Made by a program: the position numbers and the translations under genes
The notes under the pieces: generated by a model
What the model saw: only the letters and a program-made list of their open reading frames with translations
Told to the model about the DNA's origin: nothing
The model's database searches: none
Source: Desulfosporosinus meridiei DSM 13257
GTDB lineage: Bacteria; Bacillota; Desulfitobacteriia; Desulfitobacteriales; Desulfitobacteriaceae
Assembly (NCBI RefSeq): GCF_000231385.2
Contig: NC_018515.1
Location: 1,554,501 to 1,618,500, forward strand
Direction of reading: 5' to 3'
DNA: 64,000 nucleotides
Shown: in pieces, positions 54,020 through 63,282 of the stretch
How positions within the stretch are numbered: position 1 is the first letter of the stretch
Layout: each line of letters opens with the position of its first letter

Positions 54020-54475
54020 TTAACTATCTTCAATGCAAAAAGCGACGGCTTCTTCGGCACTGTAATCCCCATATACCAGCTTCATTAAGCCTGGGTAATA
54101 AGTATCAAATCCTAATACCCCGTTCCAGACAACATTTAGTATTTGATCTTGAGAGGGTTTGGCGTCAGCAAGATCTAGGTATGTACGGTACCTTATCTCA
54201 CCGTTATCCATGTCCATTTCAAAGTTGCCATTGACTAACTCGTAATTAACCCGACTCATGAAATCACATACTTCAAGTCTTTTAGAAGGAGGGATTTTTT
54301 GATTAATATGGGTATTGCAAAGCAGTGATTCTTGCTCTTCGTCTACAAAAAGAAAAGCGTTAAAATCTGTATTTATGCCTCGAATCTCCAGCCGAATGAT
54401 TTCGTTTTTATTGTCAAAATCAAACTCCCAACCGTTTTGACTCAGAATCTCATAGAGCACCTTAAATAAGGACAT
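54020..54475 (-). CDS. YbjN-domain protein
   Basis: A 151-residue acidic cytoplasmic protein. The pattern LYEILSQNGWEFDF ... LCNTHINQKIPPSKRLEVCDFMSRVNYELVNGNFEMDMDNGEIRYRTYLD fits YbjN-like domains, which resemble type III secretion chaperones in fold. I start at ATG 54475 after GGAGGG; the open frame upstream lacks a site. Unknown function. Confidence 0.75.
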   Translation of the reverse strand: MSLFKVLYEILSQNGWEFDFDNKNEIIRLEIRGINTDFNAFLFVDEEQESLLCNTHINQKIPPSKRLEVCDFMSRVNYELVNGNFEMDMDNGEIRYRTYLDLADAKPSQDQILNVVWNGVLGFDTYYPGLMKLVYGDYSAEEAVAFCIEDS

Positions 54476-54641
54476 GTTTATCCCTCCTAAACCGGACTGA
54501 TTTTCAAATAAGTTCAACGCGATAAAGGTAAAATCCTTCCAATTATGGAATAAAAATAAATTGATTAATGGGTAGAGAGGTTTTTATTGGATAGATCCCG
54601 AATTAAATGAAAGTATAATTTATCTCCGAGGAGGAGTTTCT

Positions 54642-55787
54642 TTGCACTCACTAAAACATCAAATTATTATACTTCTGCTGGGGTCGCTAATTGTCCTCGC
54701 GACGAGCTTGATTTTTGGCTTAGGTTGGCATTTGAAGCATCGTGCAGTGGATGCTGCTATTGTCAAAGCTAAAACTGATTTAACAACATGCATGGAAATT
54801 ATTGATTTAAAGACCCCAGGTTCTTGGCAAGTAAAAGAGGGACTTCTGTACAAAGGAGATACTCAAATATCCCATCAAACAGAACTTGTCGATTATTTAG
54901 CAGAACTAACCGGCGACACCGTGACTTTATTTCTCGGCGATACTCGAGTCGCTACAACTGTACGCAGTACCAATGGGGAGAGAGCGATAGGGACAAAAGT
55001 CTCGGATGCAGTGGCCCAGACTGTCTTGAAAGATGGGCAGATCTACTTGGGTGAAGCGAATGTTGTTGGTCAGCTTTATCAAACGGCTTATGAACCCATT
55101 CGTGATAGCAATGGAGATATTGTTGGGATTTTTTATGTGGGCATTTCAAAAAACTATACTCAAGCCTTCATTGTTAATTCGCTAACCTTGTTAGCAGGGT
55201 TTGGCTTAGGAATTACTTCCATTGTTGCCTTAGCGACTTGGTTCTTTATCCAAAGAGTAATTATTAATCCACTCCGTGACATAACCCTGGCCACACGTGA
55301 TGTGGCTACCGGGCACGCTGCCGAGAAAGTTGATATCACCGGCCCCAAAGAGATTGGAGATCTGGCAGTTGCCTTTAACCAAATGGTTGAAAGACTAGGG
55401 GATATCGCAGATGAAATGAGTAAAGCCACCATGTCTAGAGACTTACAAGTTGATAATTCTTCTGCGCTAAATAAGGCGGATGAGCCAGAATTAAATATGA
55501 CTGAAGATCCAAAGAATAGCTGGAAATTTGATCAACAAAGTTTACCTAAAGGACTAAATCAACTTACTTTAATGCAAATCCTTTCATTTATGTGCGAGAC
55601 AAGGGAACTGGTATCGGCTGAAAACGTCGCCGAAGGGGTAAACCTAACAAGAGTAACTGTTCGAAGATACTTAGAGTTTCTAGAACAACATGGAGCTTTG
55701 ACAACAGAGTTAAAATACGGAACAGTGGGAAGACCTGTAAAATTATTTCAACCGGTACCTAATCTAAGTGTTACTGATATTGATTAA
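54642..55787 (+). CDS. Membrane-bound one-component regulator: Cache-HAMP-HTH
   Basis: A 381-residue protein: membrane helix (about 8-28), single-Cache-like outer domain (about 30-170; GDTVTLFLGDTRVATTV, YQTAYEPIRDSNGDIVGIFYVGI), second helix (about 180-202), HAMP (about 205-258), then a C-terminal winged HTH (LTLMQILSFMC...LVSAENVAEGVNLTRVTVRRYLEFLEQHGALTTELKYGTVGRPVKLF). The HTH resembles the output domain of CitB/DctR response regulators. No kinase, receiver or chemotaxis domain is present. TTG start after GAGGAGGAG. It lies just before the formate dehydrogenase genes. Confidence 0.8.
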   Translation: MHSLKHQIIILLLGSLIVLATSLIFGLGWHLKHRAVDAAIVKAKTDLTTCMEIIDLKTPGSWQVKEGLLYKGDTQISHQTELVDYLAELTGDTVTLFLGDTRVATTVRSTNGERAIGTKVSDAVAQTVLKDGQIYLGEANVVGQLYQTAYEPIRDSNGDIVGIFYVGISKNYTQAFIVNSLTLLAGFGLGITSIVALATWFFIQRVIINPLRDITLATRDVATGHAAEKVDITGPKEIGDLAVAFNQMVERLGDIADEMSKATMSRDLQVDNSSALNKADEPELNMTEDPKNSWKFDQQSLPKGLNQLTLMQILSFMCETRELVSAENVAEGVNLTRVTVRRYLEFLEQHGALTTELKYGTVGRPVKLFQPVPNLSVTDID

Positions 55788-55840
55788 TTAGTTACCTATA
55801 ACAACTCAGAATAGTAAGGAGTTAGCGTACTTTATATTTA

Positions 55841-55948
55841 CAGAATATTTTCTTTATTTACTTAATTATTTTGGTGATGACTAAAGCGAGAAAGGGTTGT
55901 AAGCTTATAATGTGTTGATTCAGAAAATTCTTTCTAATTACTTAATTA
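55841..55948 (+). promoter_or_regulatory. fdn promoter region with 28-bp direct repeat
   Basis: Two copies of a 28-base sequence (55841-55868 and 55921-55948; 23 of 28 identical, ending TTACTTAATTA) lie exactly 80 bases apart. A TATAAT at 55906-55911 lies between them with no good -35, as at an activated promoter. Candidate binding sites for the regulator upstream. Confidence 0.5.
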
Positions 55949-56049
55949 AGTCCTCATCCAATTTGTGTCATTCATACCTTACTTGTTAGTTGTAGAACTG
56001 ATACCAACACATAGGCATGTTATGAACATTTAAAGAGGGAGGAAAAAAG

Positions 56050-59000
56050 ATGGATGTTTCGCGTCGGAATTTCTTGAAACTTTCTGGGCTTTCCATCGCT
56101 GCTTTGGCAGCTGGTTTAGGGTTTGACCCTGCAGTAGCTGAGGCCAAGGGATATGTATTGAAGCTGGAGGGAAGTAAAAAGATTCCTAGTATTTGTCACT
56201 TCTGCTCTGGTGGCTGTGGGATGCTCTTATATGTCAAAGATGGTAAGCTTATTCATCTTGAAGGTGATCCCGATCATCCAACCAATGAAGGGACTCTATG
56301 TCCAAAAGCTGCAAGTTTACTCAGTGTTGCCAATTCGCCGGATCGTGTGATCAGGCCAAGACGGCGGGCTCCCGGGGCCGATCATTGGGAAGAAATTTCC
56401 TGGGAAGAAGCCTTGGACATTGTGGCCAAGAAAACTAAAGAAGTCAGGGATGCCAGCTGGAAAGCTGCCGATGAGATTGTGAATGCTAAAACCGGACTAC
56501 CGGAGAGCTTATTAGTAAACCGTGCAGAGGGAATCGCCTTTTTGGGATCAGCGGAAGTTGATAATGAAGAGTCATATCTAATTTCAAAATTCAGTCGCTT
56601 GATCGGCACTCCATATAATGAACATCAGGCCCGGATCTGACACGCTCCCACGGTGGCAAGTTTGTCACCTTCATTTGGGCGTGGTGCCATGACGAATTCC
56701 TGGTCTGATCTGAAAAATTCTGAAGTCTTTTTAATTGCTGGCAGTAACTGTGCCGAAAACCATCCTATTGCCATGAAGTGGATAAATCGGGCTAAAGAAA
56801 AGGGTGCGAAAATAATCGTCGTCGATCCACGCTTTACACGGACAGCTGCTAAAGCTGATATCTTCGCTCAAATTCGTCCGGGAACGGATATCGCCTATCT
56901 CGGCGCAATTATAAATTATATTATTAATCAGAAATTGTACGATGAGAAGTATGTGTTAAATTACACCAATGCTCTGATGATGGTCAGCAAAGATTATAAG
57001 TTAGAAGATGGTATCTTCTCCGGTTATAACGAGAAGACCAGAAAATATGCAACCACCAGCTGGGCTTATCAACTTGGGCCGGATAATAAGCCTCTGAAAG
57101 CTGAAAGTCTGGAGGATCCTGATTGCGTATTTGCCAAGCTTAAAGTCCACTATGCAAGATATACCTTTGCAACAGCGGAAAACATTTCCGGAATTCCTGC
57201 TGCCAAAATCAAGGAAATTGCTGAGGCCTTCTGTAAAGGAAAACCAGGAAGCATTCTCTATGCTCTGGGAATGACTCAACATACTACCGGCGTACAAGGA
57301 ATTCGAGCGTACGCTATTATCCAACTGTTATTGGGTAACATCGGAAAAGCCGGCGGCGGCATCAATGCTTTACGAGGAGAGCCCAATGTTCAGGGCTCGA
57401 CGGATATGGCCAACCTGGTCAGTAACTTGCCGGGCTATTTGCCCTACCCGATTAATACAGATAAGACCTTGCGGGATTATCTGGTGCGCAATGGCTCATT
57501 TTATGAGAAACATCTGGTTGCCCTGCTTAAAGCTTGGTATGGTGCCAACGCCACTAAAGAAAACAATTATGGATTTAACTATTTACCCAAGACCAATCCT
57601 TCAGTGAATGCAACCATGGTCAAAATCTTTGAGATGATGAATAAAGGACAGTTTAAGCTTCTCTTCAATGTTGGCTCTAACTCTCTCGTTTCTATTCCGG
57701 ATCGCAAGTTAGTCCGTTCGGGTTTAGCTAAACTTGATATGCTCGTGGTATCTGACCTTTTCGAGATTGAGACAGCCCAGTTTTGGCGTGAACCCGGGGT
57801 GAACCCGGGGGATATTAAGACTGAAGTTATCATGTTCCCTGCAGCCTTTGTTTATGAGAAAGCAGGAAGTATGTCCAATTCCTCCCGCTGGATTCAGTGG
57901 AAAGAGGCGGCGATTAAGCCCCTCGGGGAATCAAAACCGGATCTCGATCTGCTGGATCACCTTTTCAAGAAAATCAGAAAGTTATATGAAGGCAGCACGG
58001 ATGTCAAGGATGCCCCAATACTCAAGGCCCGTTGGGATTATGGTGAGGGAGAGCCCAGCGCTCTGAAAGTGCTTCAAGAGTTGAGCGGTTATGACGAGAC
58101 CACCGGAAAACTGCTGCCCACAATTGGGGATTATCTTAAGGCACCAATCGGGACAGCTTCTACAGGCTGTTGGATTTACGCCGGCGTGACAGGGAATGGA
58201 AATCTGGCTGCCCGCCGTAAAAATGACGATCCTACAGGATTAGGATTGTTCAGAGACTGGAGTTTTGCTTGGCCTGGAAATGTCCGGATTCTCTATAACC
58301 GAGCTTCCTGTGATGAAGCAGGACGACCGGTTGACGCTAAACGTCAGCTTATTTGGTGGGATAGTGCGGCTGAGGTCTGGGCAGGAAACGATGGAGCAGA
58401 TGTTGTCGATAAAACAAAGGGTCCGAATACACCGGAAGGGAAGCAAAGTTTCCGCATGAATCCCGAGGGGGTAGGCAGGCTATTTGCTGCCACTTATATG
58501 AGCGGGTTACCCGTAGCCCCCCCTACAGACGGTTTGCCACCCATCGGGATTCGTCCCGGAGGTCTCTGCGTAGACGGCCCCATGCCGGAATACTACGAAC
58601 CCACGGAAAGCCCTACGACAAACATCTTACATCCTAAGGTTTCCATCAGCCCAGTGGCTCTGGTTGTCTCAACTCAGCTGGGTAAGTCGGAAGAGTATCC
58701 CCATGTGCTGACCACTTACGGAGTGGTGGAGCATTTCTGCGCCGGTGGGATTACCCGCAATATTCCTTGGTTGAATGAAATCATGCCGGAACCCTTTGCT
58801 GAGATCAGTAAAAACCTAGGGGAAAAGATTGGAGTTAAAGAAGGGGATATGGTCGAAGTTGCTTCAGCTCGGGGCAAAATCACTGTGCGGGCCTTAGTTA
58901 CTGATCGCCTGCAGACCTACAAAGTTAACGGAAAAGACACCGAAACCATCGGAATGCCCTGGAGCTGGGGTTTTGCCTCCTTAAGTCCCGGTCCCAGTAC

Positions 59001-59085
59001 CAATGAACTGACCATCGCAGCATTAGATCCTGGAGCCGGTACTCCGGAGTATAAGGTTTGCCTGGTCAAGATAAGGAGGGCATAG
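56050..59085 (+). CDS. fdnG: Selenocysteine-containing formate dehydrogenase alpha subunit
   Basis: Molybdenum/tungsten-bisMGD formate oxidase, exported. The frame is open for 1011 residues if the TGA at 56638-56640 is read as selenocysteine (Sec197, in ARI-U-HAPTVASL); the context matches the E. coli FdnG Sec196 region. Twin-arginine signal (SRRNFLKLSG), 4Fe-4S site C49, C52, C56, C84. The stop-split frame would otherwise leave a 196-residue stub. AGAGGGAGG precedes the ATG. First gene of fdnGHI-fdhE. Confidence 0.95.
56638..56683 (+). promoter_or_regulatory. Selenocysteine UGA and bacterial SECIS hairpin
   Basis: TGA at 56638 is directly followed by a hairpin: CACGC (56641-56645) with GCGTG (56679-56683) at the base, and an apical stem GGTGGCA (56652-56658) / TGTCACC (56663-56669) around AGTT. 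Placement and shape fit a bacterial SECIS read by SelB. Confidence 0.85.
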
Positions 59086-59087
59086 CC

Positions 59088-59870
59088 ATGACAAGAAAAA
59101 TGGTTTTTGTCGACACTTCCAAATGTACTGGGTGCAAAGCTTGCACTGTGGCCTGCAAGGAATGGAACGAGCTTCCGGCGGAGAAAACCCAACTGCTTAC
59201 CAGTTATCAAACTCAAAAAAATTTCACTTCGAAGACCTGGACGTACATGACCTTTATCGAAAAGTATGAAAACGAAACAATGAATTGGTTAATGCGTAAG
59301 GCTCAATGCTTCCACTGCGCAGACCCTGCTTGTCTGAAGGCCTGTTCTTCCGGTGCTATTACTCAGACGGAATCCGGGTATGTGGTGATTAATCAGGATA
59401 AATGTATCGGCTGTGGTTATTGTGTGGAGAACTGTCCCTTTGGGGTACCGAAGGTCGACCCTGTCAAGAAAAAATCCTCCAAATGTACGGGGTGTATTGA
59501 TCGGGTTGAAAATAATTTGTTGCCGGCCTGTGTGCAGACCTGTCAACCGGGTGCCTTAGCTTTTGGAGAACGTGATGCTATGTTGGTTCAAGGAAAGAAG
59601 CGTCTTGCCGAGGTTCAAAAAACCCATCCTAAGGCCCAGTTCTATGGGGAAAAGGAAATGGGCGGCATGACCTATCTTTATTTATTGCTGGACAGTCCTG
59701 AGGTTTACGGTCTCCCAGCTAACCCAACGGTTCCCCTCTCTCTAACCCTCTGGAAAGATGTGGTTCGTCCAGTAGGGAGTGTGGCAGTGGGTGGCGCGGC
59801 AGCGGCAGTAGTCCTCGGAGTTTTTGCTAACCTCTTGAGGGGAAATTATAAAGAAGGAGGGAAAGACTAA
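59088..59870 (+). CDS. fdnH: Formate dehydrogenase beta subunit, iron-sulfur
   Basis: A 260-residue electron-transfer subunit with four 4Fe-4S motifs (CTGCKACTVACKEW, CFHCADPACLKAC, CIGCGYCVENC, and CTGC...ACVQTC) and a C-terminal membrane helix (about 228-250) that anchors it beside the gamma subunit. ATG 59088 follows AAGGAGGGC. Its stop overlaps the next ATG by one base. Confidence 0.95.
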   Translation: MTRKMVFVDTSKCTGCKACTVACKEWNELPAEKTQLLTSYQTQKNFTSKTWTYMTFIEKYENETMNWLMRKAQCFHCADPACLKACSSGAITQTESGYVVINQDKCIGCGYCVENCPFGVPKVDPVKKKSSKCTGCIDRVENNLLPACVQTCQPGALAFGERDAMLVQGKKRLAEVQKTHPKAQFYGEKEMGGMTYLYLLLDSPEVYGLPANPTVPLSLTLWKDVVRPVGSVAVGGAAAAVVLGVFANLLRGNYKEGGKD

Positions 59871-60571
59871 TGGCTCCTAAAACTGAAGCAGGAAATCAAG
59901 CACCTCCAAGAATTGTTGGAGACCGGGTTTTGCGATTTAGTAAAGGTGAACGCCTGAGTCATTGGGTTCATGCCGTTTCTTTCTTTGTTTTGCTTTTTAC
60001 CGGACTGGGAGTTTACAGTTCTTTATTTCAACCTGCCATGGCTATTGTCGGGGGAATACATGTTGCTCAGGTGATTCACCGAATATCAGCTGTTTTCTTT
60101 GTAGTGGTGGTGGGATTACTTTTCTTTGTCGGAAACCCAAGATTTCATTGGCGTTGGTTAAAATTTACCTTTAATTTTACAAAATCAGATTTGCAACATG
60201 TTAGTGCCTTCCCTAGAGAGTTTTTCGGCGGGCACGGCAACTATCCGGCCCAAGATAAGTACAATGGAGGAGAAAAAATTAATTCCTTGATCACCATCTT
60301 TGGTACCATATTCGTGACTCTTAGTGGGGTTGTCATGTGGTGGGCACCACATTTTCCGCCCAGCTTAGTCCGATGGGCTTACCCGGTTCATGATCTTTCG
60401 GTGTTTATCATGACGGCCGCTGCCATCGGACATATATACTTAGGCCTCTTACATCCGGATTCCCGAGTTGCTATGTCCGGCATGCTCAATGGTTATGTAT
60501 CCAAAAGGTTTGCCAAGGCACATCATGCTCAGTGGTATGAAAGACTGAAAAATGAGCAGCAGAATCTCTGA
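59870..60571 (+). CDS. fdnI: Formate dehydrogenase gamma subunit, cytochrome b
   Basis: A 233-residue membrane cytochrome b556-type protein with four helices; histidines in RLSHWVHAVSF, GGIHVAQVIHR, and HDLSVFIMTAAAIGHIYLG are the likely haem b ligands. It passes electrons to menaquinone. Follows fdnH with TAATG-type overlap. Confidence 0.94.
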   Translation: MAPKTEAGNQAPPRIVGDRVLRFSKGERLSHWVHAVSFFVLLFTGLGVYSSLFQPAMAIVGGIHVAQVIHRISAVFFVVVVGLLFFVGNPRFHWRWLKFTFNFTKSDLQHVSAFPREFFGGHGNYPAQDKYNGGEKINSLITIFGTIFVTLSGVVMWWAPHFPPSLVRWAYPVHDLSVFIMTAAAIGHIYLGLLHPDSRVAMSGMLNGYVSKRFAKAHHAQWYERLKNEQQNL

Positions 60572-60594
60572 TAGATGATAAGGAGAGATCTATT

Positions 60595-61392
60595 ATGAAC
60601 AACAAAATTACTTTAAAGCCGGCAGGAGGAGATAGTATGATGGATAACACCTGGCAGATGTATAGCCTCCTTAAGCAAGAAGTCAAGCGATGGCAAGCCG
60701 AGCGAGGTTCTTTTTGGAGCGAAAAGCTCAGCCCAGCTCAAGCACCTCCGTACTATCCGATTAATGAACTGCCTGAGGAAGCAATTCTAGAATTATGTCA
60801 AAGGTTAAATCGAGTAAGTAATATTATGACCACGGAGCCTGAGTTATTGGAAGCTTGGCACAGGTTTAAAACTTTTCAACTTGTGACAAACCCAGAGCTC
60901 TTAAGCCGTCTGCAGCTTGCCTTATGTGGTGTAGCACAGCTGTTTCGCGAGATGTTGGTCACAACCAAAAATAATTTGGGGGATAACCAAGTTAAGGATT
61001 ATATTGGACTGGCTGCCACTCAAAGTATGGGTTGTCCGATCTGTGGAGAGTTAGCCGCCGTATCAGTTCTTTCTTCACCGATTGGTAAACGATTCTTACA
61101 TTGTTCGACCTGCGGACATGAATGGTTAGCAAAGCGCGTGGGTTGCATTCGCTGTGGAATTCAGGAAGCTTCAAAATTGAACTATCTTAAGTCAGAGGAG
61201 TACCCGAGGCTGGAGGTGGTTATCTGCCAAGCTTGTAGGCAGTATTTTAAAGAATATGATTTACGCGTAAGGAATGTAGAGGATTTGGATTGGGAAAACA
61301 TCAGAACTCTCCCCCTGGATTATGCGGCAGAAAAATGGTTGGCTGACCATGCTCACAAATTCACCTTTCACCAGCAGGTTGAACTGAACTGA
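60595..61392 (+). CDS. fdhE: FdhE-like formate dehydrogenase accessory protein
   Basis: A 265-residue cytoplasmic protein needed for assembly of membrane formate dehydrogenases. The C-terminal zinc-ribbon-like part has CPICGELAA, HCSTCGHEW, CIRCG and CQAC pairs, typical of FdhE. ATG 60595 follows AAGGAGAG; a second ATG at 60637 also has a good GGAGGAG. Last gene of the operon. Confidence 0.9.
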   Translation: MNNKITLKPAGGDSMMDNTWQMYSLLKQEVKRWQAERGSFWSEKLSPAQAPPYYPINELPEEAILELCQRLNRVSNIMTTEPELLEAWHRFKTFQLVTNPELLSRLQLALCGVAQLFREMLVTTKNNLGDNQVKDYIGLAATQSMGCPICGELAAVSVLSSPIGKRFLHCSTCGHEWLAKRVGCIRCGIQEASKLNYLKSEEYPRLEVVICQACRQYFKEYDLRVRNVEDLDWENIRTLPLDYAAEKWLADHAHKFTFHQQVELN

Positions 61393-61404
61393 GACTTAGC
61401 CCGG

Positions 61405-61446
61405 AATTGCCGGCCAAGTCAGACTTGACCGGCAATTTGCTGTTTT
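61405..61446. terminator. Terminator after fdhE
   Basis: AATTGCCGG/CCGGCAATT (61405-61413, 61429-61437) with an inner CAAGT/ACTTG pairing; GTTTTTAT follows. Confidence 0.85.
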
Positions 61447-61454
61447 TATAAACG

Positions 61455-61679
61455 TTACTCCTCAATCAGCCGGAAATTTTTCCTCAACTGCACGTCCACC
61501 AGCTGCTGTTCCGACAGGCTGAATAAGGCCTGAGCCACATCGTAAAGGTCTGCTTCGGTGGCATCGGCCCGCACATAGCTCAGGCTTTTTTGCCTGGTTA
61601 CCGGGGTTCCAGTGGGAGTCGATCCGGTTTGATAAATTGCTATCAGTGCGGAATTCAAAGATTCGGATATAATGGGCAT
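61455..61679 (-). CDS. DUF1659 family protein
   Basis: A 74-residue protein with the DUF1659 pattern TRQKSLSYVRADATEADLYDVAQALFSLSEQQL. ATG 61679 follows AAAGGAGG. DUF1659 genes are often paired with DUF2922 in Firmicutes; no partner is present here. Unknown function. Confidence 0.82.
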   Translation of the reverse strand: MPIISESLNSALIAIYQTGSTPTGTPVTRQKSLSYVRADATEADLYDVAQALFSLSEQQLVDVQLRKNFRLIEE

Positions 61680-61873
61680 TTTTATCCTCCTTTCTGATCT
61701 TTTTGACAAACCGGCTGTTTCGGCATGTCCCTATATTCTATGAGGTTGTACCCCGGGGGGTTACAATCTCAGTCAGAACTCTTAAAGTCTCCGCTGTAGA
61801 CATTGCCAAGCCTTCACCATACGAGACCCGTCTACGTATGCTGTATTAAAGCAATTAAAAAGGCGGGAATCAA

Positions 61874-62665
61874 ATGAACGAACTCAGCAAGGAACGTAAT
61901 CCGCTGGTAATCGCGGCTGAAATTAATAAGATCAAACAAGAGACTTGTAAAATCATGCTTACCAATGCCCTGGAGATCGGCAGGCGCCTGAAGGAGGCCA
62001 AGGATCTGCTCCCCCATGGAGAATGGGGAAAATGGCTGGTGGAATCAGTGAGCTATTCCCAGCGCACAGCCAACAGGCTGATGCAGCTCTTTGAAGAATA
62101 TGGAGACAAACTATTTGCAGTTGACTCTGAGGTTAGCAGGTCAAATTCGTCAGTACTGACGAATTTGACCTACTACCAGGCTCTTCTTCTGCTGGGGATT
62201 ACGGAAGATGAGCGGGAGAAATTTATCCTGGAGCATGATGTTAAGAATATGACCACTGGAGAGCTAGAACGAGCGCTCAAAGAACAGAAGCAAGCCCCTC
62301 CGGAGAAAGAACAGGCCAAAATTACGCCATTGTCCAATTATCCCGAGGATTTAAAAATAGAATATCTAACAGTCAAAAAAACCGAAAAGCCAACAAGCAG
62401 GCCAAAAACTGCAGCCTCCCCAACCTTTACTACGAAGTATGAAGAAAGATGCACCGCTTGCTGCCAAACTATTGCTGATAAATTCCAGGAATTGCTGGAA
62501 GCCCTTGGCCAGTTGGCCAGACTTGATCCGGCGGTGAAGGAGAAATGCAGTAAAGACGCGAGCGGGCTGGCAGAATATATGGTGGAAAGGCTTAAAGAGT
62601 GGCCGCCTGTGCCCACGACGAATATGAAGACGGTTGAAACCTATGCCACCCATGAAAGGTGGTAA
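61874..62665 (+). CDS. DUF3102 family protein
   Basis: A 263-residue protein: IAAEINKIKQETCKIMLTNALEIGRRLKEAKDLLPHGEWGKWLVESVSYSQRTANRLM is the DUF3102 pattern, common in phage and mobile-element contexts. The C-terminus (TKYEERCTACCQTIADKFQELLEALGQLARL) is helical. AGGCGGG-like ribosome site. Marks the start of a degenerate, possibly phage-derived stretch. Confidence 0.82.
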   Translation: MNELSKERNPLVIAAEINKIKQETCKIMLTNALEIGRRLKEAKDLLPHGEWGKWLVESVSYSQRTANRLMQLFEEYGDKLFAVDSEVSRSNSSVLTNLTYYQALLLLGITEDEREKFILEHDVKNMTTGELERALKEQKQAPPEKEQAKITPLSNYPEDLKIEYLTVKKTEKPTSRPKTAASPTFTTKYEERCTACCQTIADKFQELLEALGQLARLDPAVKEKCSKDASGLAEYMVERLKEWPPVPTTNMKTVETYATHERW

Positions 62666-62852
62666 ATTATTCTCACATGAAAAGCGTTTCTTAGGAGGCG
62701 GGTTCTGTATTGGACGGACTTGAGTGTCTAGAATATAGGGCCGACTTCTTTTTTTGTTGAACATAACTTTAATGACTGGAATGACATTATGGAGTATACT
62801 AAATTTACGTAATTTTACTTAAATGAGAAGAAATAATAGTTGACTCGTTTAG

Positions 62853-63104
62853 TTGTTAAAACTGGATACCACAATGACTACCGCGGTGCTTACAACCCTC
62901 CCGCAGAACATAACCTGCTCGACAGTTGAGATTAAAGTGAATTTTATCAAACCGGTCAGTGCTGAAAGTAAACTAATACGCTGTGAGGCTAGGATCATCC
63001 GTATAGGACGAAAACTAGCCACTGTAGAATGACGCATTAAGGACGGAAATGATGAATTATATGCTCATGGGGTGAGCACCTGCCTGATTTTTAAAGTGGG
63101 ATAA
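62853..63104 (+). pseudogene. Decayed PaaI-type hotdog thioesterase
   Basis: The plus frame reads LKLDTTMTTAVLTTLP, then STVEIKVNFIKPV, IRIGRKLATVE, a TGA (63030-63032), then RIKDGNDELYAHGVSTCLIF. The order matches the C-terminal two-thirds of 4HBT/PaaI thioesterases. A TAG at 62850 and the missing N-terminal third show it is broken. No SECIS-like hairpin follows the TGA. Confidence 0.75.
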
Positions 63105-63137
63105 CATTTGTCTTCAAGTTTAAAGAGGGGATGAACA

Positions 63138-63260
63138 GTGAAATTTTTCATAAAACATTTGGAGCCCGGTGCGGCAATTCCGCACTCCGGGATCTATGCG
63201 GGGGGGGCGAAAGTTGCTAGATCATGTCTCTTTAGACGGGTAATAATTAGAAAGAATAGA
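63138..63260 (+). pseudogene. Doubtful short frame, possibly a broken small gene
   Basis: The GTG frame has FIKHLEPGAAIPHSGIYAGG, recalling the PGxxxPxSGxY motif of small YjzC-like proteins. A run of eight G (about 63200-63207) follows, a likely frameshift site. The frame then runs into the next gene. Low confidence. Confidence 0.3.
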
Positions 63261-63282
63261 GTTGAAAAAGGAGTGGATCTGC

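Noticed and set aside
56653-59085. A separate molybdopterin oxidoreductase gene starting after 56640
   Set aside because: It lacks the N-terminal Fe-S domain, has no ribosome site, and continues the upstream frame across a TGA in the exact selenocysteine context of FdnG.
63030-63032. TGA in the thioesterase remnant as another selenocysteine codon
   Set aside because: No hairpin of SECIS type follows and the family has no Cys or Sec at that place; the gene also lacks its N-terminus.
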